Source: Ailurus styani | Lineage: Eukaryota; Chordata; Mammalia; Carnivora; Ailuridae | Direction of reading: 5' to 3' | DNA: 64,000 nt | Assembly (NCBI GenBank): GCA_002007465.1 | Contig: LNAC01000728.1 | Span: forward strand, 124,001 to 188,000 | In this document: in pieces, positions 33,531-43,789 of the stretch | Layout of the letters: the number at the start of each line of letters is the position of its first letter | Position numbering within the stretch: position 1 is the first letter of the stretch | The notes under the pieces: model-generated | The model's input: the letters and a program-made list of their open reading frames with translations, nothing else | Database searches by the model: none | What the model was told of the DNA's origin: nothing | Program-made: the position numbers and the translations under genes

Positions 33531-34199
33531 TGCCCTGGAGATTGATTGATTGAATGAATGACCCAAATCTATGCTTAAACAGAATTATAGAAGAAGGATA
33601 GATGATGATAACTCAACAACTAAGTTCTAGGCCAAATTAAATGTCAGGGGACAGTGATAGTCTTCACTTTCTACTGGTCTCAAATAAGGGAGCTGTTTCA
33701 TCAGGAGACATTTGTGGCTCCAGCTGCACATCTGTAAGTGTGTAGATGATGCTATGGTGAGAGCATTTCTAATGCACACACCCACATGGAACGAAGATGC
33801 AAAAGAGAGACCATCACATGATTTTAGGAAGCCAAGAAAACCTATGCTATAAGTTGATATAATCCTGAGGTCCCAAAGGATCTGGAGTGGTGGGATCTAA
33901 CATGCAATTTTATTCATTTTAAAAGAATAGTACCTGTCATTCAGAAAAGGATTGGGATTGGGTCCCATATACAATGAATAGTGAGTAAATATATATGAAA
34001 TGAATGATAATGGTGTTCTTGGAAGACCCATTACAGAATCTTTAGAAACCAACTTTATTGGGTAAAGGATATCTTAGTCCAGTTTGTACTTTACTAGCTT
34101 TATAAACTGCAATATCCCACAAAAAACATCACAGTTGGCAGCTTGGAAATAACCAGCAGTTTCCTTTGGCTGTTTCTTTCATTCCCTTTCAGATAGTCC
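33531..34199. other. Single-copy sequence
   Basis: Nothing recognised apart from a short ATTG/ATGA repeat near 33541-33561. Confidence 0.4.
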
Positions 34200-35065
34200 C
34201 AACATTGATGTCATATATGAATCTGTTTCTATTGGTTGGTTTATCTCTTGGCATAATATCATTTTTCCTTACCTTTTCAAATACTTTGTAAATTTTTGTT
34301 TAAAACTGAACATTTTGTGTAGGGCAGAGACTGAGGTAAATGATTTGTTATACACAGGAATGAATATACATTTCTTTCTGTTATGTTTTTAGTGTGAGAG
34401 TTTGAATTGATCTAGTCAATCTAGTACAGGTTGGTCTTAGGTTGTATTGTTCCTGTGGTTTCTCTCAGCACACCACGGGCTTCCAGTTCCTTCTCAGTGT
34501 CCCTGTTTCTCCCTCAGCTGTACTTCTGGGTCCTGAAAAGATTCCTGCACCTGCCCCAGAAACTGAGGTTGTCTTCCTTTTTCTCTTGCCTAGATGCCAT
34601 AGATTTTCACTGGTTCCCTCCTTCCTCAACAGATTAAGGATTGTCTTACACTGTCAGGGAGAAGAGAGAAAGGTCCAGGTCTACACCACAAAGGACACTT
34701 CCTCAAGACATTAACGAATCATTTTTTCTAGTGCCCAGTGGGGTCTGTGGAGAAGAAGGTACCAAGAAAACTCCACTTATATCTGTAGATCTAAGGATGT
34801 CCACACTCTCTTACCAGCTCACACCTGACAACCACCAATCTCTTGACGATACTAGATGATATTTCCTAACTGGTTTCTGACTGCATCTATCCCTGGTTAG
34901 CAATGGTTCCTGTCCTATCTTTTCCTGCAACACTGGCTCTCTGATGCAGTCAAGAAAAGTGAACTTGTAGTTTGTCTGGCTTTTGCTGTTGTCGTAGGGG
35001 TGGGAATAATAATCCTTCCAGTTTTTTACATCCCAAGCAGAAACCAGACATTGACCTGTTTCTTA
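34200..35065 (-). mobile_element. Old L1-type LINE remnant (L1M/HAL1-like), antisense
   Basis: 'attggttggtttatctcttgg', 'cttttcaaatactttgtaa', 'ttgtttaaaactgaacattttgtgtagggcagagactgag' and, near the right end, 'ggtgggaataataatcc' and 'agcagaaaccagacattg' resemble the antisense 3' region of old L1M/HAL1 copies (quoted in pieces). The middle is uncertain and no frame survives. Confidence 0.45.
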
Positions 35066-35340
35066 TTAATAATAATAACCGTAATATCTATATAGTATAC
35101 TGTGTAAATATGGATGTATATATGTGCACTTGTACATACACATGAATATTTAGATGATGAAATTATGCAAAAGCGAGAGAGCACATTCATATATGTTTAT
35201 GCATAAATCAGGAAACCCCCTTTTCTCTGGAACTTGTTAATGAGGTCAGTCATACCTCCATTATGGGAAGTAAATATAATATATATTTAATGTAAAATAT
35301 ATGTACATATTCCTATAATTGTTTGCACTAAATGGTACTA
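35066..35340. repeat. AT-rich low-complexity sequence
   Basis: Runs of AATAAT, TATATA and ATGTATATATG with no strict unit. No gene. Confidence 0.6.
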
Positions 35341-35689
35341 GCTACCTAGTAGGTACCTAGCTACTTGGGGTGAGTAAGCATATGAATAAGGTGATTATGA
35401 CTACTTATAAGAAAGAATGTTTTCTTTGGAAGAGTGTAGAAGTTCTGTGTGAAGAAACTTATTTTCCTGACAGTATCAAGATGTCTTTTAGAGAATGCTG
35501 TGAAGGGCATGGTGAACAATGCCTGCTTTATGTCACTTGTGTACAGGAAATATAACTCAGTATCTACTCTGAATATTTCCATAAAGGCCAAATTGTAATG
35601 ACTAATAAGAAAGAAATCAAGTGATTTCTAAAACCTGTTCTAATTAATAGTACAATTCTGGTGTAATAAACTCAGATGAAAAAAAATGA
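35341..35689. other. Single-copy sequence
   Basis: Nothing recognised; a small inverted motif occurs at 35337-35365 (tagctacctagtaggtacctagcta-like). Confidence 0.4.
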
Positions 35690-35870
35690 CAAATAGCATA
35701 GGCCCTGGATTCAGATAACTCAAGATCACATTTAATAGCTCTGAGATCTTGGTCAAAATAACTTTTTGGAGGCATATTTTCCTGATCTACGCGGTGAGGA
35801 TTGGAGTATCTAATGCAGTAGGTAACTGTGATGTTTGCAAGAGTTCCTATATAAGTCTTCCTGCAGGGTG
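35690..35870 (+). mobile_element. MIR SINE remnant, sense
   Basis: 'gcataggccctggattcagat', 'tttaatagctctgagatcttggtc', 'tattttcctgatctacgcggtgaggattgg' (read in pieces) follow the MIR 5' head and body. Confidence 0.6.
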
Positions 35871-37732
35871 TAAGAGATTTACAATGGCAGCATTGACCCT
35901 GAGAACAAAACTACAACCAAAAATTAAAGACCTTTCTTTCTTTCCCAGCTAATTCCTGACTTGTGGGGGATTGGCAAAGCAGTCCCTTCATCCTTTTGTC
36001 CCATTTCTCACTTCTGTATTAGAGAATAAGGTCCTAAACTAACTGGGCCAGATGCCCTGTTGCTCTTTGGGCCATGTTCAGCAGCAGGCTGTCCATCCTA
36101 TGCTATGATTTCCTTTCTCCTGCGGTCATATGGCCAGATCCATGAGAGCACCCGACATTACCGAGCTCTTCTCCTTTTCTTATTCTCAGGATTGATGTTG
36201 GAACCCACATTCCCTCCATGTCTGTCACGTAGGGATTACGTCCAGGATACCTGTCTGCCTGATGGTGAAAGATTATTTTTTATGATAGAGCTATTTTTTA
36301 TTTGTTGAAAATAAACTTTTCATTTTTTGTTGTTGTTGTTGTTTAACAAAAGATTCCGTCTCTAAAATTCCTCCAGGTTAATTTTATTTCTTTTTCCATG
36401 CAGTACTTCTCTCATTTATTATTTCTGTTCCTTCGTCCATGTGAGCCTCCCAAGGATGTTAAGATTCCAAGATAAGGTACTCGATTTAGAGTTTGGGGCT
36501 CTGGATCAGGATCTGAGAGTATGCCATGTGTCCTAGACACATTACCAGAAAGTTCTACATTTGTTTATTTGGCACTGTCCAGGCTAATAATAAAGTGTAC
36601 TCTAATTTCCCATTTGCTGTAGTCCCTTTTAAAAAAATAATTCCTTTGGGAACTTTATGGGAAGGAGCTATGAGGTTGGGGTGGGATTCCAATGTTCCTG
36701 GGCCCTATGCAGGAGAATAACATCTAACATTACCAAAATTTTACACCTCTTTCTAAAGCATCACTTTCCCTTTGAGGATAAAGCCATCAACATGTTTTCT
36801 AGATTTGAAGGATGCACATAATTCTTTTCTAAATCTTTTCTTCACTGACTTTCCAACACAGATGAAAGTTGAATATTAAGACAAAGATAGAATTGGGAAG
36901 TTCTCATTTGTGATATGACCTTCCAAGGCTAAGAGGTCCAAACTGCAAAAGGTGACATCAGTATCATGTTTTCTGGGTGAGGACATGGTCAGGGAGGTGT
37001 TCTATGTGTCCTATTTTGGAGAAGCAAAAACACGGTTTCTGGTTCCAAATGCTTGAATTCACACAGAAGGGTCATTTCCACCATCCAGAAAAGGGAAGAG
37101 AAATTCCCAGGAAAGGAAGGATTATGAGTAAATCGCTACTCTTTGTTCAGAGTCCCATGGTAAACATGCTCTTCTTGTTCAGGCAGGTAGTGCTGATCTG
37201 AATCCTTCTGTGACATAGAGAACATCTATCTTTAGCCCTGTGTCTCACTAGATGGTGAACTCCCTTACGTGAGGTCCTTGCTCAGTGGCTCAGGGAAGCA
37301 AACAGCAAATGACCTGGAGATTCTGAGATTAAAATTCCAATTTCTCCAAATTCTAAAGAAGAATCTTTTCTAATTAAATACAATTAGCCAAGATGAGTCA
37401 AACAAGCGTGTGGGTTTTCTGATCACTGTTTTATCTGGGCTCTTTGTTGTTGTTGCTGCTATTTTCCCAACTTTCTTGATAGATTTGATCAAATTTGTGA
37501 ATCTTAGAATTTTCGTAGAAGCTGAAAGTAGAAAGATAGCAAGAGTTTAAGACCAATCCATTTGAAATCTTAGTAGTTTTTCAGCAGAAGAGGAAAAACA
37601 ACCAGATTGAACTTTAATGTGAGACTAATCAAGTTCTTCATTTAATTCTTCCTTCTCCCCCAGAGGACCTGTGTAGAAATGAGCTATATTTTCCTGACAG
37701 ACTTATAAAAAAAAAGCTGATTTTTCTTCTGA
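35871..37732. other. Single-copy sequence with short (GTT)n tract
   Basis: No gene or confident repeat is visible in 1.86 kb. A (TTG)n run lies at about 36330-36349, and TTG repeats recur near 37446. Frames at 36060-36308 and 36977-37201 have no domain. Confidence 0.4.
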
Positions 37733-37862
37733 CAATTTATGAGCACCATGAGAGAAGGGACCACCTCTTAGTCCTTGATATATCTCTGGTGCCTATCCTA
37801 TGGTCTAATAAGCAGTGGGCAATTAACAAATACTTTTTGAAAGGATATATGGTGGGATGACT
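37733..37862 (+). mobile_element. L2 3' end, sense
   Basis: 'tatgagcaccatgagagaagggaccacctctta', 'atatctctggtgcctatcc', 'agcagtgggcaattaacaaatactttttg' (read in pieces) is the sense form of the L2 3' terminus, which in the family reads as 'gagctcctgagggcagggac ... tcaataaatatttgttg'. Confidence 0.6.
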
Positions 37863-37922
37863 GGTTGGCAGACTGACCTTGACTTCTCAATCCTTGGTTA
37901 ATTATTAAAATATATTTGGATC

Positions 37923-38295
37923 CTTTTTTGGGGGGATGTTGAGTTTGATAAGTTCTTTGTAGATTTTGGATACTAACCTTTTATCTGATATGTCATTTGC
38001 AATATCTTCTCCCCTTCTGTAGGTTGACTTAGTTTTATTGGTTGTTTCCTTTGGTGTATAAAAGCTTTTCACACCATGTGACTTCATTCAGATGTGGAAC
38101 TTAAGAAAAAAAGCAGATGAACATGGGGGAGGGAAGGAAAAATAAAATAAGATAAAAACAGAGAGGGAGGCAAACTGTAAGAGACTCTTAACTATAGGAA
38201 TCAAACTGAGGGTTGCAGGAGAGGAGGTGGGCGAGGAAGGGAGTACCCCGAAACTAGTTATACACTATATGTTAACTAACTTGAATTTAAATAAA
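37923..38295 (+). mobile_element. Carnivore L1 with 5' inversion (twin-primed)
   Basis: The left half (37923 to about 38070) is L1 ORF2 in reverse; on the minus strand it encodes an ORF2 C-terminal segment including ANDISDKRLVSKIYKELIKL. The right half (about 38077-38295) is sense L1 3' UTR ending 'aacttgaatttaaataaa'. A 15-bp TSD, aaatatattt[g/a]gatc, lies at 37908-37922 and 38296-38310. One TSD pair spanning both halves shows a single insertion event. Confidence 0.95.
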
Positions 38296-38310
38296 AAATA
38301 TATTTAGATC

Positions 38311-38589
38311 TGAAACACACAGAGAAGGGTTGCCTACTTATTACAGGTGTGTCAATGGCCCCTCCTTATTTAATTATATCTTACTGTTTTCTCCTCTATC
38401 CTCCATTCCTCCATTTCTAGTTGCATACACCTGTCAGCTACCTTATCTTGAATTACTGCGTTAGACAGAGTATCTCTGTCTGTTTTTACAACCAAACCTG
38501 GAATTTCAGTGGTTTAACAAAACAAGTTTATTTCTTGCTCCTGTGTGTGTGCACACACACACTTTGGAGAGACTAGCTCCTTGTCTTTT
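38311..38589. other. Single-copy sequence
   Basis: Nothing recognised except a short GT/CA tract near 38543-38562. Confidence 0.4.
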
Positions 38590-38940
38590 GTCTCCGTACA
38601 TGTATACATACAGATAATGAGATAGAGAATTCTTTAAAGACATGTAGAGAAGATGTGTGAATGAAAATGAATGGAAAGATACACAATGAAATGTGGACAG
38701 TGATTAATTCTGGATGCTAGAATTACAGGTGGCTTCTAGTTCCTTGTTTATTTATTGTTTGAATTCCAAATTTTCTGAAACAGCAGTATTATCAAAAAAG
38801 CAATGTGATGAGCACTGGGTATTATACTTAAATAATGAATCATTCAACCCTACATCAAAAACTAATTATGTACTCGACAGTGGCTAACTGAACATAATTT
38901 TTAAAAAAAGCAAAGTTAGTTTTATCATTTTTAAAAAGGA
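38590..38940 (+). mobile_element. Old L1 3' end, sense, split by a younger L1 tail
   Basis: 'aatggaaagatacacaatgaaatgtggacagtgattaattctgg' then 'agaattacaggtggcttctagttcc' and 'ccaaattttctgaaacag' match the 3' terminus of older L1M copies (quoted in pieces). It is interrupted at 38804-38903. Confidence 0.6.
38804..38903 (+). mobile_element. 100-bp extreme 3' end of carnivore L1
   Basis: 'gatgagcactgggtattatac', 'gaatcattcaaccctacatc', 'gtggctaactgaacataat' and an A-run are the last 100 bases of the carnivore L1 3' UTR. Flanks aaaaaagcaa at 38794-38803 and 38904-38913 are a probable 10-bp TSD. Confidence 0.88.
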
Positions 38941-39554
38941 GATGCTAGCCCAGGAACGTAATAGAGAGGAGGCTGTGAGGACTTGGTGAGAAGAAAGGCC
39001 GTGGGGGATCCAGTGAGCCACAGGAAGTGGATCCAGCCACAAAAGGAAAAGCAACAGAGAGAAAGCAAAATCGATTAGTGTCCTTCTCCTCTGATAACCT
39101 TAGTGAGTTTGGATGGCAGGTGTGTCTCCGGTTGACATTTGCCTAAATGGACAGGGGAATTCTGTGAGCTCATAGGAAAAGGAAAGTCAAGAGATTACAG
39201 GTGCTACAGCCGCTCTGCTGTTGGTTTCACCAACGATCCTACACACCGCACCTCGTAGGCGATCTCGGCTGTGGCTGCTGTGATGCAGAGAGCAGTGGTG
39301 AGTGATTTTAGCTCCCATAGGCTGAAGTCCTCCACTTGACTATAGGGATGGTGTTTTAGAATGTGACTGGGTTCTATAACGTGCTTGTCAGGGTTTTGTG
39401 AAGGGCCTTTTGGGGGATTTAACCATTTAGAATAATGAAATTACAAATTTAATTTACCCTTAGAAACAAATGGTTTCATCTAAATGTTAGAATCCAAGTC
39501 ATTCTTCAGTGTGTATTCTAGGTGTTCTAAAGAAATCGCGACTCAAATTAAAAA
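38941..39554. other. Single-copy sequence
   Basis: Nothing recognised. About 39200-39290 is locally richer in CpG. Confidence 0.4.
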
Positions 39555-39680
39555 GACAGTAACAAAAGGGGAAATACAAGCAAGGAATAAATACTTGAAA
39601 AACACTTCACTTCACTAATAACCAATAAACGTAAATTAAAACCAAAATGTTTTGTATTGAAAAAATAGAGTTAATTCTAT
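39555..39680 (+). mobile_element. Old L1 ORF2 fragment, sense
   Basis: 'cttgaaaaacacttcacttcactaataaccaataaacg' then 'aaattaaaaccaaaatg' resembles the conserved L1 ORF2 segment usually reading 'ctcaacatcactaatcatcagggaaatgcaaatcaaaacc' (pieces). Degraded. Confidence 0.5.
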
Positions 39681-39756
39681 TTTCCACTAAAAAAAAAAAT
39701 CAGAGATTCTTGGATAAATGGCCAACTCCAGAATGAGAGCAAAATTGGGATGTGGG

Positions 39757-39793
<37 letters not shown>
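39757..39793. repeat. (GT)n microsatellite
   Basis: About 16 GT units with a TTTG interruption near the left end. Confidence 0.96.
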
Positions 39794-39794
<1 letters not shown>

Positions 39795-40000
39795 TGGGAG
39801 GTGGTGGTGGGGGAACCAGAATATAAGAAAGGGCTAATAAAATGATGGGGATATGTCCAAAGAACTTTGAAATGAGGGCTTCTATTAGCCAAATCAGGGA
39901 TAATTTCAGTATCAGAATGAATAATAACTGTAGTGGATTATAACATAATGAATAAAGAAAGAATCCCTGTATCCATTCTATTAAAATATATAAATGAGGA

Positions 40001-40197
40001 GGGCTTGGGTGGCAGTTGGGTAAGCATCTGGCTCTTAGTTTTGGCTTAGGTCCTGATCTCAGGTCCTGGGATGGAGCCCTGTGCTGGGCTCTGTGCTTAG
40101 CGGGGAGTCTGGTTGGGATTCTCTCTCTCTCTCTCTCTCTCTCTCTGCCCCCGCCTCCTGTTTGCACTCTCTCTCTCTCAAATAAATAAATCTTTAA
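40001..40197 (+). mobile_element. Older carnivore tRNA-Lys SINE, sense
   Basis: Degraded head 'gggcttgggtggcagttggg', then 'ggtcctgatctcaggtcctggg', 'gagccctgtgctgggctc', a (TC)n run at about 40120-40146, and 'ctctctctctcaaataaataaa'. It lacks the young 'gcctacttgtgatctc' body. A possible short TSD (aaatatata at 39984 and 40196) is ambiguous in the AT-rich flanks. Confidence 0.88.
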
Positions 40198-40285
40198 ATA
40201 TATAGATATATGTTAAGTATATATAGATAGTGTATATATATGGCATATATATATGTGTATATATATATATGTATATATATATATG
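40198..40285. repeat. (TA)n-rich low-complexity tract
   Basis: Imperfect TATATA/TATGTA repeats directly after the SINE tail. It probably grew from the target AT-rich DNA or from the tail itself. Confidence 0.92.
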
Positions 40286-40429
40286 AGCAAATGCCTGACT
40301 GACTACATACATACAAAATAGCAAAAAAAGGTTTTGTTAAAGTAAAATGGCAAATAATAAATGCAGAAGGGAGTCTCGATTTAGAAAAATCAGTATTTTG
40401 CAACAATCATAGTAATAATTATGTCAGAC

Positions 40430-41442
40430 ACATATCAAAATGGATGCTGGGACCCATGGGCAAGAGTTTGTTGAGGCACAGGATATTTACGTAGTCTCAA
40501 GTATCTTCCTGTAGGTTACTTAGTAATCACAAAAGGGAAAGCTACCTTTGCAGTGGAGAAACATGGTAGAATCATTTTAACCAGGTGATTAGAGTTAATA
40601 TCACCAAAAATAGGACAAGCTGACATTACTATGTAACACTGAGAACAGAATATCACTTCTATGGGATACTTGCCAAAAATGCATAACCTGAGTCTAATTA
40701 TGAGGAAACTCAGAAAAACCCAGATGGAGGGACATTTTACAAAACAACCTGTCTGTACTCTTCAAACGTGTCAATGTCATGAAAACTAAAGACTGAGAAA
40801 CTGTTCCAAATTAAAGGGATTAGAAAGACATGAAAAGAAAACACAATACATTATCCTGGCTTGGATTCTAGATCAGTAGACAAAGTACTATGAAGGACAG
40901 TATTAGGACAATTTAAACATAGGGCTGTGTGTTGCATAATAATGATCTCTCAATGTTAAATGTGCTTACTTGGAAAACACAATATAAGAAAGTGTTTTTC
41001 TTAGAAGATAAAAATTGAGGGCGCCTGAGTGGCTCAGTCGTTAAGTGTCTGTCTTTGGCTCAAGTCATGATCCCAGGGTCCTGGGATCGAGCCCCGCATG
41101 GGGCTCCCTGATCAGCGGGAAGCCTGCTTCTTCCTCTCCCACTCCCCCTGCTTGTATTCCCTCTCTTTCTGTCTATCTCTCTCTGTCAAATAAATAAATA
41201 AAATCTTAAAAGAAAGAAGATAAAAATTGAAATATTTAGCTGTAAACGGTCTGCAACTTATTCTCAAATGGTTCAGCAAATAACAATAATAATGGTGATA
41301 ATGAATAGTTTGAGATCATGCATGCACACATAACAAATATTAATAATTGGTGAATATAGACAAAAAGCATGCAGGGGTTTATTCTGTTCTTACATCTTTT
41401 CTGTACATTTGAATTTTGTAAGAATAAAAAGTCTAAAAAATT
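40430..41442 (+). mobile_element. Ancient mammalian L1 (L1M) 3' UTR, split by a SINE
   Basis: 'gcataacctgagtctaattatgaggaaact', 'gagggacattttacaaaacaacctg', 'gactgagaaactgttccaaatt', 'ttatcctggcttggattctagatcag' before the SINE, and 'ttggtgaatatagacaaaaag', 'cttttctgtacatttgaattttgtaagaataaaaag' after it (pieces), follow the 3' UTR of old L1M subfamilies. The SINE at 41019-41214 divides it, so the L1 is the older insertion. Confidence 0.75.
41019..41214 (+). mobile_element. Carnivore tRNA-Lys SINE, sense, nested in old L1
   Basis: Head 'gggcgcctgagtggctcagt', 'gatcgagccccgcatgggg', a C/T-rich body and '(aaat)n' tail. A perfect 16-bp TSD, agaagataaaaattga, lies at 41003-41018 and 41215-41230. 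It sits inside the L1M 3' UTR. Confidence 0.97.
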
Positions 41443-41489
41443 AGAATAACTAATGCTCATGATAGTCTAATGAATTAGTTGGTTTAACA

Positions 41490-42015
41490 CATTCGTGAAG
41501 GAAATGTGCTTCTGTAAAAAGCTATCTGTAAAAAAAAAATCAGCGATTATCAAGGGTCTTAAAATATCCATACTCTTAATTCGCACCTTTAGGAATTTAT
41601 TCTAAAAGTTAATTATGAAATACAGGCAAAAAAACATTTGTTGAAAGGTACTCACTGTTAGATTATTTAAAATACAAAATCTCTAGAAAATCAAGGCCAT
41701 TAGTTGAATTATGGTATATTTGTTAATATAGCATCAGATAATCATCAAAAATATGTCAGAGATTTTATTCATGTTGGCAAGTGCTTGTGGTATATTATTA
41801 TGTGTTAAAAAAGCTATACCAAGTTATATATAATTATGATCCAAATTATACAAAATAGATTTTTCACAATAGAAAATGACATCAAAACATGAATAAGAGT
41901 GTTCTTATGGGCGGCTCAGTGGGTTAAAGAGTTAACCATGGCCATGGATTATGAGTGGTCATCATCATTTTCTTTGTATTTTCCAAAGTTTTCCACTTTG
42001 TTTTGTTTTCTGCAA
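41490..42015 (+). mobile_element. Second old L1 ORF2-end/3' UTR fragment, sense
   Basis: 'cacctttaggaatttattctaaaag', 'gttagattatttaaaatacaaaat', 'ttgaattatggtatatttgtt', 'agcatcagataatcatcaaaaatatg' and 'atttccaaagttttccac' (pieces) follow the end of ORF2 and the 3' end of old L1M elements. A 23-bp SINE-like head interrupts it near 41907-41929. Confidence 0.6.
41907..41929 (+). mobile_element. Orphan 5' head of a carnivore SINE
   Basis: Only the piece 'tgggcggctcagtgggttaa' plus 'ag' matches the SINE head. No body or tail follows; the old L1 resumes. Either a SINE was almost wholly deleted or this is a microhomology-type patch. The match is short, so chance is not excluded. Confidence 0.45.
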
Positions 42016-43492
42016 TAAGAGAGAAGAGCTCTGAGCTCAGGCAAAGGGACCCCCAACTAACACATGATTATTGGCAAGGCCCTTCCTGCCTCATTGTTCT
42101 TCCTTATCTTTGCTGTGAGGGGCTTTGATTAGAGCACTTCTCTTCTATTCCCTCCTGAAGAGAAAACACAACATCCAACTTGAGAGATTGAGGGGTGAGA
42201 GGCCGAAGCAGGCATTGTATAGAAAATATCTCTGAAGTCTTGGTCTATCTGCAAAATGCATGTGAATTTTTTTCTCATCTTATTTTATAAGATAGGTGTT
42301 GGTTTTAATATGACAATAAAGCTGTTGTGTGGACTCTAGAAGTAGGCCATTTTAAGAAACAAAGTTCTCAAGAGATTTCCAAGTTTTCTTGAGAGTCTTT
42401 AAACCCAAGTGATAACAAAGCCAAGTGGTCTTCAGATATTTAAAAAGGTAGGGCTGGTGATTGCATTATTTCTCACTTTGGACAACTGGATTTCAAGCTG
42501 AAATAAGAGAACAAGTGAAGTGTGTGCACTTTCAGTAGAAAAAAAAAGTTGTCTAGGAGAAGCAATCTCACGGGGTTAGTGTTTAAAAAAGAAGTGTAAC
42601 AACCTATTTAGATCTTCAGCAGATGTTTAAAAAAAATCCTACTGTGAGCCTCAGATGAAAAGAAGTTTTGGGAGGACCCAGAGTGCACAGGAGATGATGA
42701 ACTTGTAGGAAAACAAAGCCCAGAGGAGTGTCTTTAATTGTGCACTGTGAGATTTACTGGGGCCCGACAGGGGTCAGACTTGAGGTCCTCCCTGCTCACA
42801 ATCTATAAAAGATGATATAGACTGGTTAATTCTGCTGACAACACAGAGCTGAGGGAGGCCTAGTCATTCAATAACAAGAGAAAAAAAAAATCAGCCCAAT
42901 TCAGAAGTGTTTGGGGCTGAAAGTTCCCGGAAATTCGCTGATGTTAGTTCATCAACACTCACATTTGGGGGAGAATGTGTGACCTTCAGACTAAGTGTAG
43001 AAGACCCATCAAAAGTTGTTTTTGGCTCAAGAAGGAAGATTACATTAGTGTAACTTGAATTCTTGGATTGTTTTGGACAATGCCAAGATCTGGGACTCAA
43101 TTCTAGATAAGGCAAGTTTCCCAGCCTCCTATTCCAGTCACGTCATAAGGAAAGTGTAGCTGTCTGGGACAGCGCACACACATTTGTAGTGGGATGGAAC
43201 ACTTCCGCTTTACTTTGCCTTTGGTAGGCCAGCCATTCACTGGCACTCTGGCACAAGGTGAGTTCTTCACTAGAAGCAACCCAAGAAATCATGATACATG
43301 AGGATTCCAGCTTCATCTTTCCTTGCAAGTCTATGAAGGCTAAGTAGAAATGCTGTCTTCTCCTGAAGATGGAGTGGAATGCATCCAATTTATTTGCTGT
43401 TGAGTACCAAATTTGTTTCCCCAATACAGAGGGTGTAGGCCTCGTGTAATTCCTCATGTGTTTCTTACATAGGAAAGGCCATTGAAACCCAT
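42016..43492. other. Single-copy sequence
   Basis: Nothing recognised. The 133-codon minus frame at 43143-43544 runs into the GT microsatellite and has no domain. Confidence 0.4.
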
Positions 43493-43520
43493 ATGTGTGT
43501 GTGTGTGTGCGTGTGTGTGT
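43493..43520. repeat. (GT)n microsatellite
   Basis: About 14 GT units with one GC step. Confidence 0.95.
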
Positions 43521-43575
43521 TTTAATTTTTTCTGTTCTTCCCATTGCTTTTTATTCTTTCCAAACAAAATATTTT

Positions 43576-43773
43576 TAAAATATATATGTGTTTTTTATTT
43601 ATTTGACAAAGAGAGAGAGATCACAAGTAGGCAGAGAGGCAGGCAGAGAGAGAGGAGGAAGCAGGCTCCCTGCTGAGCAGGGAGCCCGATGTGGGGCTCA
43701 ATCCCAGGACCCTGAGATCATGACCTGAGCTGAAGGCAGAGGCTTTAAACCTCTGAGCCACCCAGGCACCCCC
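43576..43773 (-). mobile_element. Carnivore tRNA-Lys SINE, antisense, young
   Basis: Reverse-complement signature complete from the A-rich tail to 'gagccacccaggcacccc'. A perfect 16-bp TSD, ccaaacaaaatatttt, lies at 43560-43575 and 43774-43789. Confidence 0.97.
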
Positions 43774-43789
43774 CCAAACAAAATATTTT

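Noticed and set aside
39700..40167. 155-codon minus-strand ORF
   Set aside because: It runs through a SINE and a GT microsatellite; its length comes from low-complexity DNA.
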